From assembly GCF_900100605.1 (NCBI RefSeq), contig NZ_FNCN01000004.1, positions 124,001 through 188,000 on the forward strand: a DNA stretch of 64,000 nt, in the 5' to 3' direction. The position numbers and the translations under genes were made by a program. The DNA comes from Sinosporangium album. Lineage in GTDB: Bacteria > Actinomycetota > Actinomycetes > Streptosporangiales > Streptosporangiaceae. A model generated the notes under the pieces. The model made no database searches. It was not told where the DNA came from and saw only the letters and a list, made by a program, of their open reading frames with translations. Of this stretch, positions 29,862 to 38,325 are shown in pieces; the first letter of the stretch is position 1, and every line of letters starts with the position of its first letter.

Positions 29862-29903
29862 CGGGCGATCCGGCAGGGGCGATCCGGCGGGGGCGATCCG
29901 GCG
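29862..29903. repeat. 14-bp tandem repeat, three copies
   Basis: Unit GGGGCGATCCGGCG with small changes in copy one, directly following the 13-bp array and 27 bases before the HAD gene stop codon on the other strand. Confidence 0.85.
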
Positions 29904-29929
29904 GCGGGCAGGGAGCCCACAGGGCGGAC

Positions 29930-30808
29930 TCAGCGCCGGGAGCGGTAGAGCCTGCGCAGCGCCACGGCGGCGGCGATGCCGCCGGCGACGGCCCCCGCGC
30001 CGGCCGCGATGGGCAGGCCGATCATCGTGGCCTTGCGCCCGGTGCGGAAGTCCCGGATCTCCCAGCCGTTCCTCCGCGCGTGTTCGCGCAGCTCGGCGTC
30101 GGGGTTGATCGCGTACGCGTTGCCGACCAGCGACAGCATCGGCAGGTCGTTGGCCGAGTCGCTGTAGGCCGTACAGCGGGACAGGTCCAGACCCTCGCGC
30201 CGGGCGAGGGCGCGTACGGCCTCGGCCTTGGCCGGGCCGTGCAGCAGGTCGCCCACGAGCCGCCCGGTGTAGACGCCGTCCTTGGTCTCCGACACCGTGC
30301 CGAGCGCGCCGGTCAGGCCGAGCCGCTGGGCGATCACCCTGGCCAGCTCGACCGGGGTCGCGGTGACCAGCCACACCCGCTGGCCGGCGTCCAGGTGGCT
30401 CTGGGCGAGCGCTCTGGTGCCCGCCCAGATGCGGTCGGCCATCGCCTCGTCGTAGATGTCCTCGCCGAGCCGTACGACCTCGGCGACCTCGCTGCCCGCC
30501 ACGAAGGCCAGGGCGGTCTCCCTGGCCTGCGCGATGTGCACGGGGTTCTCGCTCCCCCCGAGGCGGAACAGGGCCTGGCCCAGGGCGAACCTGAAGAGGT
30601 CACGGGATGTGAACAGACCGCGGGCCGCGAGCCCGCGGGCGAAGTGGTAGATCGAAGCGCCGCGCATCATCGTGTTGTCGACGTCGAAGAAGGCGGCCGC
30701 GGTGGGGTCGGGCTCGGCCACGGGCGCGGTGACCACCGCGGCCGCGGCCGCCACCTCGCCTGCCATCTCGGCCTCGACCCCGTGACGCCGTCGCAATAGC
30801 CGCCTCAT
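29930..30808 (-). CDS. HAD-IB family phosphatase (SerB/CicA-like), membrane-anchored
   Basis: A 292-residue haloacid-dehalogenase phosphatase. Motif I is [13 protein letters not shown], with both catalytic Asp residues. Motif II is WLVTATP, motif III includes the Lys in [11 protein letters not shown], and motif IV is [12 protein letters not shown]. The helical cap lies between I and II. The C-terminal 30 residues form a Gly/Ala-rich hydrophobic helix ([24 protein letters not shown]) ending RRLYRSRR, a tail anchor. Homologues in actinomycetes sit beside the PlsC-type gene, and a role in phospholipid headgroup or lysophosphatidate metabolism is plausible. The two genes are convergent here, separated by minisatellites. 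Confidence 0.88.
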   Translation of the reverse strand: MRRLLRRRHGVEAEMAGEVAAAAAVVTAPVAEPDPTAAAFFDVDNTMMRGASIYHFARGLAARGLFTSRDLFRFALGQALFRLGGSENPVHIAQARETALAFVAGSEVAEVVRLGEDIYDEAMADRIWAGTRALAQSHLDAGQRVWLVTATPVELARVIAQRLGLTGALGTVSETKDGVYTGRLVGDLLHGPAKAEAVRALARREGLDLSRCTAYSDSANDLPMLSLVGNAYAINPDAELREHARRNGWEIRDFRTGRKATMIGLPIAAGAGAVAGGIAAAVALRRLYRSRR

Positions 30809-30904
30809 AGCCGCTCAGCTTAACCGCCGTGAGTGGACGAACCCGTAAGAGTCAGGTGAACACCGCGTGGTGGCGGGTCTCATACGGCACCGCCCACGAA
30901 GCCT

Positions 30905-31594
30905 TTAATCCGGCGAGGCCAGCCCATCGATCAGGTTCAGGTAGCCATTGGCCTGGCGTTGGGTTTCCGCGTCCATCTGGCGCAGCATGGGCTCCACCAT
31001 GTTGCGCTGCTCCTTGGCGAACCGCTGGAGGTCGGCGCGTTCGCCCGACCCGCGGTGTCTGACCCTGCTCAGGGTGTCGATGGCGAGGCGCGTGGTGACC
31101 TCCATGTCCTTCAGCGTGGTTCCGACCAGGTTCCCCCGCTCGGGGGAGCCGAGGAGCGCGGCGACCTCCTCCGCCCGGGTGCGGGCGGAGACCAGCTCGC
31201 GCTGGGCCCTCTCCACGTCGCTGGTGCTGAGGTTGAGCAGGGTGTTCTCGGCCGCGCGCTTGAGCGGGTAGAGCACGTCGCCCGGCACCGAGCCGTACGC
31301 CGCGAACCCGCTGATCAAGACCATCCCGCCGAGCATCAGGCTGATCACCTGGGCCATCAGGTGAATGCCTCGCCCTCGGCCTCCCGACGGTGTTCCGCGT
31401 TCCGGGTCGGTATCGTCCGCGCCCTCCCCGGCCTGAGCCGCCGCCCAGAGTTCTTCACGGAGTCTGGACCGGAACTCGCCCCGTGGGCCGCCGCCCAGGC
31501 GCGTGTTCATCCCGGTCAGGTGTTGTTCGAGTAGGTGTGCCTGCGCTCTCCGCGAGGCACCGGGCAGCCGCCGCCCGGGCCGCAACCAACGCAT
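30905..31594 (-). CDS. rsbN: RsbN-like anti-sigma factor candidate (DUF5667 type)
   Basis: A 229-residue single-pass membrane protein directly downstream of the bldN-type sigma gene, the position of the anti-sigma gene rsbN in Streptomyces. The cytoplasmic N-terminus is basic and helical (RRAQAHLLEQHLTGM, EFRSRLREELWAAA). One membrane helix follows at about residues 80-103 (LMAQVISLMLGGMVLISGFAAYG). The external part begins SVPGDVLYPLKRAAE, a DUF5667 hallmark, and is helical. By analogy it should hold BldN inactive. The ATG at 31594 has GGGAG upstream and is preferred to the GTG at 31618. Function is inferred from position and layout. Confidence 0.8.
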   Translation of the reverse strand: MRWLRPGRRLPGASRRAQAHLLEQHLTGMNTRLGGGPRGEFRSRLREELWAAAQAGEGADDTDPERGTPSGGRGRGIHLMAQVISLMLGGMVLISGFAAYGSVPGDVLYPLKRAAENTLLNLSTSDVERAQRELVSARTRAEEVAALLGSPERGNLVGTTLKDMEVTTRLAIDTLSRVRHRGSGERADLQRFAKEQRNMVEPMLRQMDAETQRQANGYLNLIDGLASPD

Positions 31595-31683
31595 GAACGC
31601 TCCCTGCCGCCCCCGCACGATGATCTATCGGTGTTACTTGCCTAACGACGAGTCGCATTCAAGGTTACGCGGTAGGTGAAACT

Positions 31684-32412
31684 TCAACGAAGTTCGTTGG
31701 AGAGCGCCCTGGCGAGCGCGCGCACCGCTCGGAACTGCAGTGCTTTGATCGCGCCGTTCTTCTTGCCCATGATGAGGGCCGTCTCGGCGAGTGACATTCC
31801 GTGCAGGAAACGTAGCACCACGCATTCCTGTTGGTCGGCTTTGAGGTCGCGTACGGCGCGCAACACCTTCTCGTTTGTGATGGCGGTCACAACCGCGTTC
31901 TCGGGGATGTGCGGACCGTCCAGCGGGGTGTCGAGTACTTCCGCCGTGGACACCTCAAGTCGGTAACGACCGGACTTGAAATGATCGGTCACGAGATTGC
32001 GGGCGATCGTCACCAACCAGGCGGCAAAGTCGCGCCCCTGCCAGGTGAAATCGGTGATTCGCCGGAGCGCGCGGAGGAAGGTCTCGCTAGTCAGATCCTC
32101 CGCGAGCGTGTGAGAACCCACACGGAAGTAGATGTAGCGATAGACCAGGTCAAGGTAGCGATCGTAGAGCGTGCCAAACGCTTCGGCGTCGCCCGTCTTG
32201 GCCCGCAGCACTAACGTTTTCAGGTCGTCGCCCTTAGACGGCGCGAGTTCCTCGTGGGCGGGGGACTTGTGCGTGGAGTCACTTCGAGTGGCGTCTCTGC
32301 GCGCGCCTTTGTGCACGTCCTTCTGCGCGGCAAGGTCACGCGGCGGTGCGGGCTGCGCCACCCCTGCGGCGGCTGAAGGGAGTAGCCCGGCGAACGGCCA
32401 TGTATCAGGCAT
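31684..32412 (-). CDS. bldN: ECF-type RNA polymerase sigma factor BldN
   Basis: A 242-residue sigma factor. Region 2 reads FGTLYDRYLDLVYRYIYFRVG then LAEDLTSETFLRALRRI and FTWQGRDFAAWLVTIARNLV. Region 4 reads LKADQQECVVLRFLHGMSLAETALIMGKKNGAIKALQFRAVRAL. The strong match to Streptomyces BldN includes an N-terminal extension of about 60 residues before region 2; in Streptomyces this pro-sequence is proteolytically removed. BldN there drives aerial hyphae genes (chaplins, rodlins). ATG 32412 is taken as start with AGGG before it; the frame extends to a TTG at 32466. The rsbN-like gene follows by 89 bases. Confidence 0.92.
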   Translation of the reverse strand: MPDTWPFAGLLPSAAAGVAQPAPPRDLAAQKDVHKGARRDATRSDSTHKSPAHEELAPSKGDDLKTLVLRAKTGDAEAFGTLYDRYLDLVYRYIYFRVGSHTLAEDLTSETFLRALRRITDFTWQGRDFAAWLVTIARNLVTDHFKSGRYRLEVSTAEVLDTPLDGPHIPENAVVTAITNEKVLRAVRDLKADQQECVVLRFLHGMSLAETALIMGKKNGAIKALQFRAVRALARALSNELR

Positions 32413-32629
32413 CCGGTATCCCTGGGGAGAATGGGGTGCGGCGTGCTCGCCCACTCTAGAAATCAAAGCTTAATTACACAATCCATTCCGCAGTCTCTGC
32501 TGTACGTATTCGGTGACTTCCGGGTGGAGCGATGCACTCGCGTGCGCCCCCGCGAGGGGAGGGCCAGGTGCGGCGTCCACCACACCGGCTACCCGCACGG
32601 GGGCGATGTCCGGCAGCATTGGGGGCACC

Positions 32630-34783
32630 ATGGAAGTCGTTGTCGCCGTCATCGCGTTCGCCGGAGCCCTGCTGTCGGCCATCGCCACCGGAGCGCTCAT
32701 CGGGCGGTTGCGGGAGGAGACCACCGGCTGGCTGATCGCCTGGAGCGTCGTCACCGCCTCGCTGTGCGTCGCTCTCGGCATGGTCGCCACCGGCCATCTG
32801 ATCGGGTTCGGGCCGTCCACGTTCCGGCTCCTCCAGCTCACCGGTTCATTCCTCGCGCCGGTCTATCTCGCCGTCGGTCTCGTCCAACTGCTGACGGGCA
32901 AGGTCCCCGTCAAGTTCGCGGCCTGGCTGACCAGCATCGGGTTCAGCGTGGTCGCCGCAGGGGTCCTCCTGTTCGACCCGCTCAACGCCGCCGACAAGTT
33001 CGGCAAGGCGCTCCCCGCAGCCGACCTGCACTGGAAATGGCCGCCGTCCTACGCCCTCCTCGCCGCGCACATCATCGCCGCACTGGTGCTGATCGCCACC
33101 CTGGTGATCGCCGTGATGCGGGGGCGCGGGGGCGACGACTACGACGCCGACAACATGCACGCCGCGCTGGTGCTGGTGCCGACCGGCCTCGCACTCATCG
33201 CGTCGGGCACGTTAGGGCTGCCCGGGCCGCTCACCGTCATCCTGCTCGCCGCGACCGCCGCCGCGATCTGGTACTCGGTGCTCCGCCCGCTCGCCCCCTA
33301 CGAAGACGACGAGGAAGAGGACGACGAGATCGACGACGAGGAATGGGGCCGCTCCCGCAGGGGAGAGCGTGGCCGAGGTGCGGACCGCGCGGGTGACCGC
33401 GCCGGCGCCCGCAGGGGTGACGACGGGGGTGACGGCGCGCCGGTCGGCGAGCGGCCCGGAGGCCGGGGCGGCGACCGGGCGGGAAGAGGCGGGGCGCAGC
33501 CCGACCCCGCCGCGCAGCCCTCCCGCCGCGGGCGCACCGGGCCCATGGCACCCGTCGAGCAGCCCCGCAGATCCGGCCTCGGCGATCTCGTCGCGGAATA
33601 CCGCGCGGGCGAGGCCGAGGTCGACTACTCCGCACGCATGGCGCCGGGAGGGCCCGGAGCGGCCCACGGTCGGCCGGACGCCTTCCACGACGGCCCCGGA
33701 TGGCCCGGACCGGGCGGACCGGGCGGACCGGACGGATCGGGCCATGGCGTCGACGACGGGCGCGGCCGGTGGCGGGGCGACTACGCCGACGCCACCGCCT
33801 CAGGGCAGCACGGCGGGCTAGGCGGCCCTGGCGGGCCGGGTGGCCCCGGAGGTCCCAGTGGCCCTGGCGGGCCGGGTGGTCTGGGTGGCCACGGCGGTCC
33901 GGGCGCGTTCGACGACGACCCCTTCGGCGGTCCCGCGACCGGGCAGATCATGCCCGGCGAACTCGCCGCGTACGGCATGTCCGAGGACGACAGGCACCGC
34001 CGCCCCGACTACGGAGCCCCGCCCGACAGGCAGGTCTACGGGAGCCCGCCGTCGGAATACGGCGACCAGGCCGGCTCGCAGGCGCGGCCGTACGACCCGG
34101 GCTTCGACCCCGACATGCCGGCCACCGGCATGATCTCCAGCATCGACGTCGCCAACTACGCCGGCCCGCCCCAAGGCCCGGCGGTCCCCGGCGGTACGGG
34201 AGCTCCCGGTGGACCGGTCGGCGGTATGAGGGGCGGCGCGGGAGCCGGTCCGGGCTCCTTCGGGCACGACCCGCTGGGGGCGGGCCGGCCCGACGTCCTG
34301 GCGTACGGCTCGCACAGCGCACCAGGCGGCTCCAACACCACCTGGTCGGACGCCGGCCGCTCCGACGGCACCTGGTCGGCAGGGGCCCAGGCGGGCAACG
34401 CCCACATCGGGCCCGGTGGCGACACCGGCGGCGCAGGAGGCGGCCGTCCCTCGCCGAACATCTTCGGCATGCTCACCGTCTTCACCCTCATGGACGGCGC
34501 GGGCGAGGCTTTCGACCGCCTCGCCGACGACACCGTCGAGGCGGTCCAGCGCACCGAACCCGACACGTTGATCTTCGCCTGCCACAGCGTCAAGTCCGCG
34601 CCGCTGCAGCGCATCGTCTACGAGATCTACCGTGACCAGGTCGCCTACGCCGAGCACCAGCGCCGGCCCCATGTCGAGCGCTTCGTCACCGAACGCCAGC
34701 CGCTCGTCCTGGCCACCAACGTGATCGAGCTGAACGTCAACGCCGCCAAGGTCGTGCCTCTCCCGACGGCGTTCCAACCTTGA
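32630..34783 (+). CDS. Seven-helix membrane protein with Gly/Pro-rich linker and C-terminal ABM-like domain
   Basis: A 717-residue protein in three parts. Residues 1-225 hold about seven hydrophobic helices (from VVVAVIAFAGALLSAIATGA to VILLAATAAAIWYSV). Residues 226-600 are disordered: first very acidic (EDDEEEDDEIDDEE), then basic, then Gly/Pro-rich with collagen-like GGPGGPGGP runs encoded by 9-base repeats around 33815-33900. The last 110 residues resemble an antibiotic-biosynthesis-monooxygenase (ABM) ferredoxin-like fold: FGMLTVFTLMDGAGEAFDRL, TLIFACHSVKSAPLQRIVYEIYRDQVAYAEHQRRPHVERFV. ATG 32630 has GGGGG 5 bases upstream; ATG 32606 is an alternative. Divergent from bldN. Function unknown. 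Confidence 0.8.
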   Translation: MEVVVAVIAFAGALLSAIATGALIGRLREETTGWLIAWSVVTASLCVALGMVATGHLIGFGPSTFRLLQLTGSFLAPVYLAVGLVQLLTGKVPVKFAAWLTSIGFSVVAAGVLLFDPLNAADKFGKALPAADLHWKWPPSYALLAAHIIAALVLIATLVIAVMRGRGGDDYDADNMHAALVLVPTGLALIASGTLGLPGPLTVILLAATAAAIWYSVLRPLAPYEDDEEEDDEIDDEEWGRSRRGERGRGADRAGDRAGARRGDDGGDGAPVGERPGGRGGDRAGRGGAQPDPAAQPSRRGRTGPMAPVEQPRRSGLGDLVAEYRAGEAEVDYSARMAPGGPGAAHGRPDAFHDGPGWPGPGGPGGPDGSGHGVDDGRGRWRGDYADATASGQHGGLGGPGGPGGPGGPSGPGGPGGLGGHGGPGAFDDDPFGGPATGQIMPGELAAYGMSEDDRHRRPDYGAPPDRQVYGSPPSEYGDQAGSQARPYDPGFDPDMPATGMISSIDVANYAGPPQGPAVPGGTGAPGGPVGGMRGGAGAGPGSFGHDPLGAGRPDVLAYGSHSAPGGSNTTWSDAGRSDGTWSAGAQAGNAHIGPGGDTGGAGGGRPSPNIFGMLTVFTLMDGAGEAFDRLADDTVEAVQRTEPDTLIFACHSVKSAPLQRIVYEIYRDQVAYAEHQRRPHVERFVTERQPLVLATNVIELNVNAAKVVPLPTAFQP

Positions 34784-34787
34784 ACGA

Positions 34788-34823
34788 TGTACGGCACGGC
34801 CCCGCCGGGGCCCGTGCCGTACA
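34788..34823. terminator. Bidirectional terminator hairpin
   Basis: A 12-bp stem TGTACGGCACGG (34788-34799) and CCGTGCCGTACA (34812-34823), extended inward by CCCC/GGGG, between the convergent membrane-protein and glutaredoxin genes. Confidence 0.82.
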
Positions 34824-34872
34824 CGGTGTCCGGGGCCCGTGAGGCGGGCCCGGGGCGCGAGAGGTGCCGGGG

Positions 34873-35118
34873 TCAGGAGAGGGCGGCGCGGAGGCGGGCC
34901 TCGTCGACCCGCCAGTAGTCATGCTGCACCCCGTCCACCAAGGTCACCGGGATCATCTCCCAGTATTTTTCGTAAAGCTCAGGCGAGCCGGTGATGTCCC
35001 GCTCCTCCCACGTCACACCGAGATCGCCGGCGACCCGTTCGACGACGGCTCGGGCGTCGTCGCAGAGGTGGCAGCCGGGCTTTCCGAGCAGCGTGATGCG
35101 GTGGGTCGTGTCGGCCAT
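34873..35118 (-). CDS. Glutaredoxin-family protein
   Basis: An 81-residue thioredoxin-fold protein of the DUF836/glutaredoxin-like type. The redox pair is Cys16-x-x-Cys19 in LLGKPGCHLCDDARAVV. The rest follows the family: WEERDITGSPELYEKYWEMIPVTLVDG, with the cis-Pro in IPV. It reduces disulfides or serves a redox partner; which one is not known. ATG 35118 is chosen because the fold starts there. It lies upstream of and divergent from rex, as in Streptomyces, with the Rex operator between them, so it could share redox control. Confidence 0.88.
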   Translation of the reverse strand: MADTTHRITLLGKPGCHLCDDARAVVERVAGDLGVTWEERDITGSPELYEKYWEMIPVTLVDGVQHDYWRVDEARLRAALS

Positions 35119-35200
35119 GGCGTTCACCGTAGCCGACGCGCCGGGGGCCGCCTGTGACCCCTGGAAGGGGCCGGGGCTGCGGCCGCGTTGCCGTACCGAC

Positions 35201-35220
35201 TTTGTGCGTCGGTTCACAAA
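35201..35220. promoter_or_regulatory. Rex operator (ROP) in front of rex-hemACDB
   Basis: TTTGTG (35201-35206), eight bases, CACAAA (35215-35220); the right half is a full TTCACAAA. This fits the actinomycete Rex site TTGTGAA-N4-TTCACAA with changes in the inner left arm. It covers the -35 region of the promoter whose -10 is TAACCT at 35226-35231, so Rex would compete with RNA polymerase. High NADH releases Rex. Confidence 0.85.
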
Positions 35221-35225
35221 GGGAT

Positions 35226-35231
35226 TAACCT
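35226..35231 (+). promoter_or_regulatory. -10 box of the rex-hem operon
   Basis: TAACCT, 6 bases downstream of the Rex operator. A TTGTGC within the operator (35202-35207) can act as -35 at 18-bp spacing. The expected transcript leader is about 90 bases. Confidence 0.6.
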
Positions 35232-35330
35232 GGGGGAGCAGTGTCCTCACCTCGATAATCCCGTAATCCGTCGCTTCCGCGCCAGCGGCAGAGCCGCGCC
35301 GGACGACCTGTCCCCCTGGAGCTCCGGCAC

Positions 35331-36113
35331 GTGACCCGCCGAATGTCCCAAGCCCGTGGCATACCCGAGGCGACCGTAGCCCGGTTGCCGCTCTACTTGC
35401 GGGCGCTCAACGGGATGGCGGAGCGCGGGGTCGCGACGGTGAGCTCGGAGGACCTGGCGGTGGCGGCGGGGGTGAATTCGGCGAAGCTGCGCAAGGACCT
35501 TTCCCACCTCGGGTCGTACGGCACGCGAGGGGTGGGCTACGACGTCGAATACCTGATCTACCAGATCTCCCGTGAACTCGGCCTGACGCAGGACTGGGCC
35601 GTCGCGATCATCGGCGTCGGTAACCTTGGTCGGGCTTTGGCGAACTATGGTGGGTTTGTGTCGCGCGGTTTCAGGGTTGCCGCGCTCTTCGACGCCGACC
35701 CCGACGTGGTGGGCGACCACATCGCGGGATTGAATGTGGAGCACATCGACGACCTGGAGGCCGTGATCCGGCGCCGGGGAGTGTCCATCGCGGTGATCGC
35801 GACACCGGCGGCGAAGGCGCAGCAGGTCTGCGACCGCGTGATGTCGGCGGGAGTCACAAGCATCCTGAACTTCGCTCCGGTCGTCCTGTCTGTACCTGAT
35901 GACGTCGATGTCCGTAAAGTCGACCTTTCTATAGAACTGCAGATCCTGGCGTTCCACGAGCAGCGCAAAGCGGATCGGATGAGTGGGGGGCCGGTAATGG
36001 CCGAGGAGTGGCCCGAGGCGGTGAACCTTTCGATCTCTTCGGATGTCGTGGGTTCCCTGGGTTCCGTGAGATCCGCGGATCCGGCGGGCACCGGCGAGCG
36101 GGAGTCGCAATGA
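35331..36113 (+). CDS. rex: Redox-sensing repressor Rex
   Basis: A 260-residue NADH/NAD+-responsive repressor. The N-terminal winged helix is PEATVARLPLYLRALNGM through VNSAKLRKDLSHLGSYGTRGVGYDVEYL. The Rossmann domain has DWAVAIIGVGNLGRALANYGGF as dinucleotide site, followed by FRVAALFDADPDVVGD and IAVIATPAAKAQQVCDRVM. A long acidic C-terminus ends overlapping hemA (ATGA). The start is GTG 35331, with ATG 35343 as alternative. It heads the rex-hemA-hemC-hemD operon as in Streptomyces coelicolor and controls it through the operator at 35201; a second site lies upstream of the geranylgeranyl reductase gene. Confidence 0.96.
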   Translation: MTRRMSQARGIPEATVARLPLYLRALNGMAERGVATVSSEDLAVAAGVNSAKLRKDLSHLGSYGTRGVGYDVEYLIYQISRELGLTQDWAVAIIGVGNLGRALANYGGFVSRGFRVAALFDADPDVVGDHIAGLNVEHIDDLEAVIRRRGVSIAVIATPAAKAQQVCDRVMSAGVTSILNFAPVVLSVPDDVDVRKVDLSIELQILAFHEQRKADRMSGGPVMAEEWPEAVNLSISSDVVGSLGSVRSADPAGTGERESQ

Positions 36114-37417
36114 CCGTGCTCGCGCTGGGAGTGAGTCACCGCACCGCGCCGGTGGCGCTGCTTGAACGCGTGTCCGTGTCCGGCGACGCGCTGGTCAAGC
36201 TGCTGCACGACGCCCACCGGGACGAGTCGGTGGCCGAGGTCATGGTGATCTCCACCTGCAACCGCGTGGAGATCTACGCAGGGGTGGACCGGTTCCACGG
36301 CGCGCTGAACGCGTTGACCGCGCTGCTCAGCGCCCACTCGGGCGTCCCCGTCGAGCGGCTGACGCCGCACCTCTACGTGCACTACGCCGACCGCGCCGTC
36401 GAACACCTGTTCTCCGTCGCCTGCGGCTTGGACTCCATGGTGCTCGGCGAGGGCCAGATCCTCGGGCAGGTACGGCAGGCGCTCAAACTGGCCCAGCAGG
36501 AGGGCACGCTCGGCCAGTCCCTCAACGAGCTCGCCCAGCAGGCGCTGCGCGTCGGCAAGCGCGCCCACACCGAGACCGGCATCGACCGCGCCGGCGCCTC
36601 CCTGGTGGGCGTCGGGCTCACCCTGGCCGAGCGCGAGATCGGCCCGGTGGCGGGCAAGCGCGCGCTGGTGGTCGGCGCGGGGTCCATGAGCGCTCTGACG
36701 GCGGCGACACTGGCCCGCGAGGGCGTCACCGACATCGTGGTCGCGAACCGCACGTTCGAGCGTGCCGTACGGCTCGCCGAGACGGTCGGCGGGCGTGCCG
36801 TACGGCTGGACCAGGTGGCCGACGAGCTGACGGAAGCCGACCTCGTCGTGTCCTGCACCGGCGCCGGCAGCCTGGTGATCACGCCGGACATGATCGAGCC
36901 GCGCGACAGGCCGCTGTTCCTGCTGGACCTCGCCCTGCCGCACGACATCGACCCGGCCGTCCGCGCCCTCGACGGAGTGACGCTCGTCGACCTGGAGTCG
37001 ATGCAGGAGTCCGGGGTCGCGGCGCAGGGCGCCGAACGCGCCGAGGCGATCGAGTCCGCGAAACGAATCGTGTGCGTCGAGGTCGAGGCATATCTTGAAG
37101 GGGAGCGCGCGGCACGGGTCACCCCGACCGTCGTGGCGCTGCGCAGCAAGGCGGCCGACGTGGTGGAGGCCGAGCTCGGCAGGCTGGCCGCGCGGGTGCC
37201 CGAGATCGAGGGCAGACTGCGCGACGAGGTGACGCAGACCGTGCGGCGCGTGGTGGACAAGCTGCTTCACGAGCCGACCGTGCGTGTCAAACGACTCGCC
37301 GCCTCCTCCGCGGGTGATCATTATGCGGAGGCCCTGCGCGAACTGTTCGACTTGGATCCGAAGGTGCCCGAGGCCGTGGGACGGCCCGAGACGATCGACA
37401 CGGAGGTGGACCGGTGA
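36110..37417 (+). CDS. hemA: Glutamyl-tRNA reductase
   Basis: A 435-residue NADPH enzyme that reduces glutamyl-tRNA to glutamate-1-semialdehyde, the committed step of C5 heme synthesis. The catalytic Cys50 is in ISTCNRVEIYAG. The catalytic-domain signature CGLDSMVLGEGQILGQV and the NADPH site ALVVGAGSMSALTAATL are present, and the C-terminal dimerisation helices follow. ATG 36110 overlaps the rex stop (ATGA), so synthesis is coupled to Rex, and its own stop overlaps the hemC GTG. Its product feeds hemL, which lies 4.6 kb downstream. Confidence 0.97.
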   Translation: MTVLALGVSHRTAPVALLERVSVSGDALVKLLHDAHRDESVAEVMVISTCNRVEIYAGVDRFHGALNALTALLSAHSGVPVERLTPHLYVHYADRAVEHLFSVACGLDSMVLGEGQILGQVRQALKLAQQEGTLGQSLNELAQQALRVGKRAHTETGIDRAGASLVGVGLTLAEREIGPVAGKRALVVGAGSMSALTAATLAREGVTDIVVANRTFERAVRLAETVGGRAVRLDQVADELTEADLVVSCTGAGSLVITPDMIEPRDRPLFLLDLALPHDIDPAVRALDGVTLVDLESMQESGVAAQGAERAEAIESAKRIVCVEVEAYLEGERAARVTPTVVALRSKAADVVEAELGRLAARVPEIEGRLRDEVTQTVRRVVDKLLHEPTVRVKRLAASSAGDHYAEALRELFDLDPKVPEAVGRPETIDTEVDR

Positions 37418-38325
37418 CAACGCCCCTGCGCCTCGGCACGCGCCGGAGTCTGATGGCGACCACGCAGTCGCAGATGGTGGCCGACCGGCTCACCGCCGCG
37501 ACGGGCAGGCCGGTCGAGCTGGTCGGCGTGACGACCTTCGGCGACGTGACCAAGGCGCATCTCGCGCAGCTCGGCGGCACGGGCGTGTTCGTCAGCGCGC
37601 TGCGTGACAAGCTCGTCGAAGGCGAGATCGACTTCGCGGTCCACTCGCTCAAGGACCTGCCGACCGCGCCGGACGAAAGGCTTTCGCTGGCCGCCGTCGT
37701 GGCCCGGCACGATCACCGGGACGCCCTGGTCGGCCCGCTGAAGCTCGCCGACCTGCGGCCCGGCGCCACCGTCGGCACCGGCTCGCCCCGGCGGGTGGCG
37801 CAGCTCCGGATGCTCCGGCCCGACCTGAACTACGTCCCGATCCGCGGCAACGCCGACACCAGGATCGCCAAGGTCCACGCGGGCGAGCTGGACGCGGTCG
37901 TGCTGGCCGCCGCGGGGCTGTTCAGGATCGGGCGCGACGACGAGATCGCCCAGACCTTCGAGGTCGAGGAGATGCTTCCCGCCCCCGGGCAGGGCGCCCT
38001 CGCCGTCGAGTGCCCCGCGGACCGGCCCGAGCTGATCGAGCTGCTGCGCGCGCTCGACGACCCGCAGACCAGGGCGGCGGTGACGGCCGAACGGGCCGTG
38101 CTCGCCGCGCTTGAGGCCGGGTGTTCCGCGCCCGTGGGTGCGTTCGCTCTCGCGGACGGGCACACTCTCAACCTGACCGCCGTCGTCGTCGGCATCGACG
38201 GCGCACGTGCGGTCCGCAAGTCCACCGCCGGATCCTCCGACTCGGCCATGGAGCTCGGACGCGACCTCGCGTCCGCCATGATCGGGGAGGGGGCCGACAT
38301 GTTGATGGGGGAGCAGTCCCATTGA
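37414..38325 (+). CDS. hemC: Porphobilinogen deaminase (hydroxymethylbilane synthase)
   Basis: A 303-residue enzyme joining four porphobilinogens into hydroxymethylbilane. Visible features are LRLGTRRSLMATTQSQMV, the substrate-binding HSLKDLPT, TGSPRRVAQL, IRGNADTRIAKV and the dipyrromethane-cofactor Cys237 in LEAGCSAPVGAFA. The GTG start overlaps the hemA stop (GTGA) and its stop overlaps the TTG of the next gene (TTGA). Both are signs of tight translational coupling within the hem operon. Confidence 0.97.
   Translation: MTTPLRLGTRRSLMATTQSQMVADRLTAATGRPVELVGVTTFGDVTKAHLAQLGGTGVFVSALRDKLVEGEIDFAVHSLKDLPTAPDERLSLAAVVARHDHRDALVGPLKLADLRPGATVGTGSPRRVAQLRMLRPDLNYVPIRGNADTRIAKVHAGELDAVVLAAAGLFRIGRDDEIAQTFEVEEMLPAPGQGALAVECPADRPELIELLRALDDPQTRAAVTAERAVLAALEAGCSAPVGAFALADGHTLNLTAVVVGIDGARAVRKSTAGSSDSAMELGRDLASAMIGEGADMLMGEQSH

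Noticed and set aside
29760-29903. CRISPR array
   Set aside because: Repeats are directly adjacent with no unique spacers and units of only 13-14 bp; no cas genes nearby.
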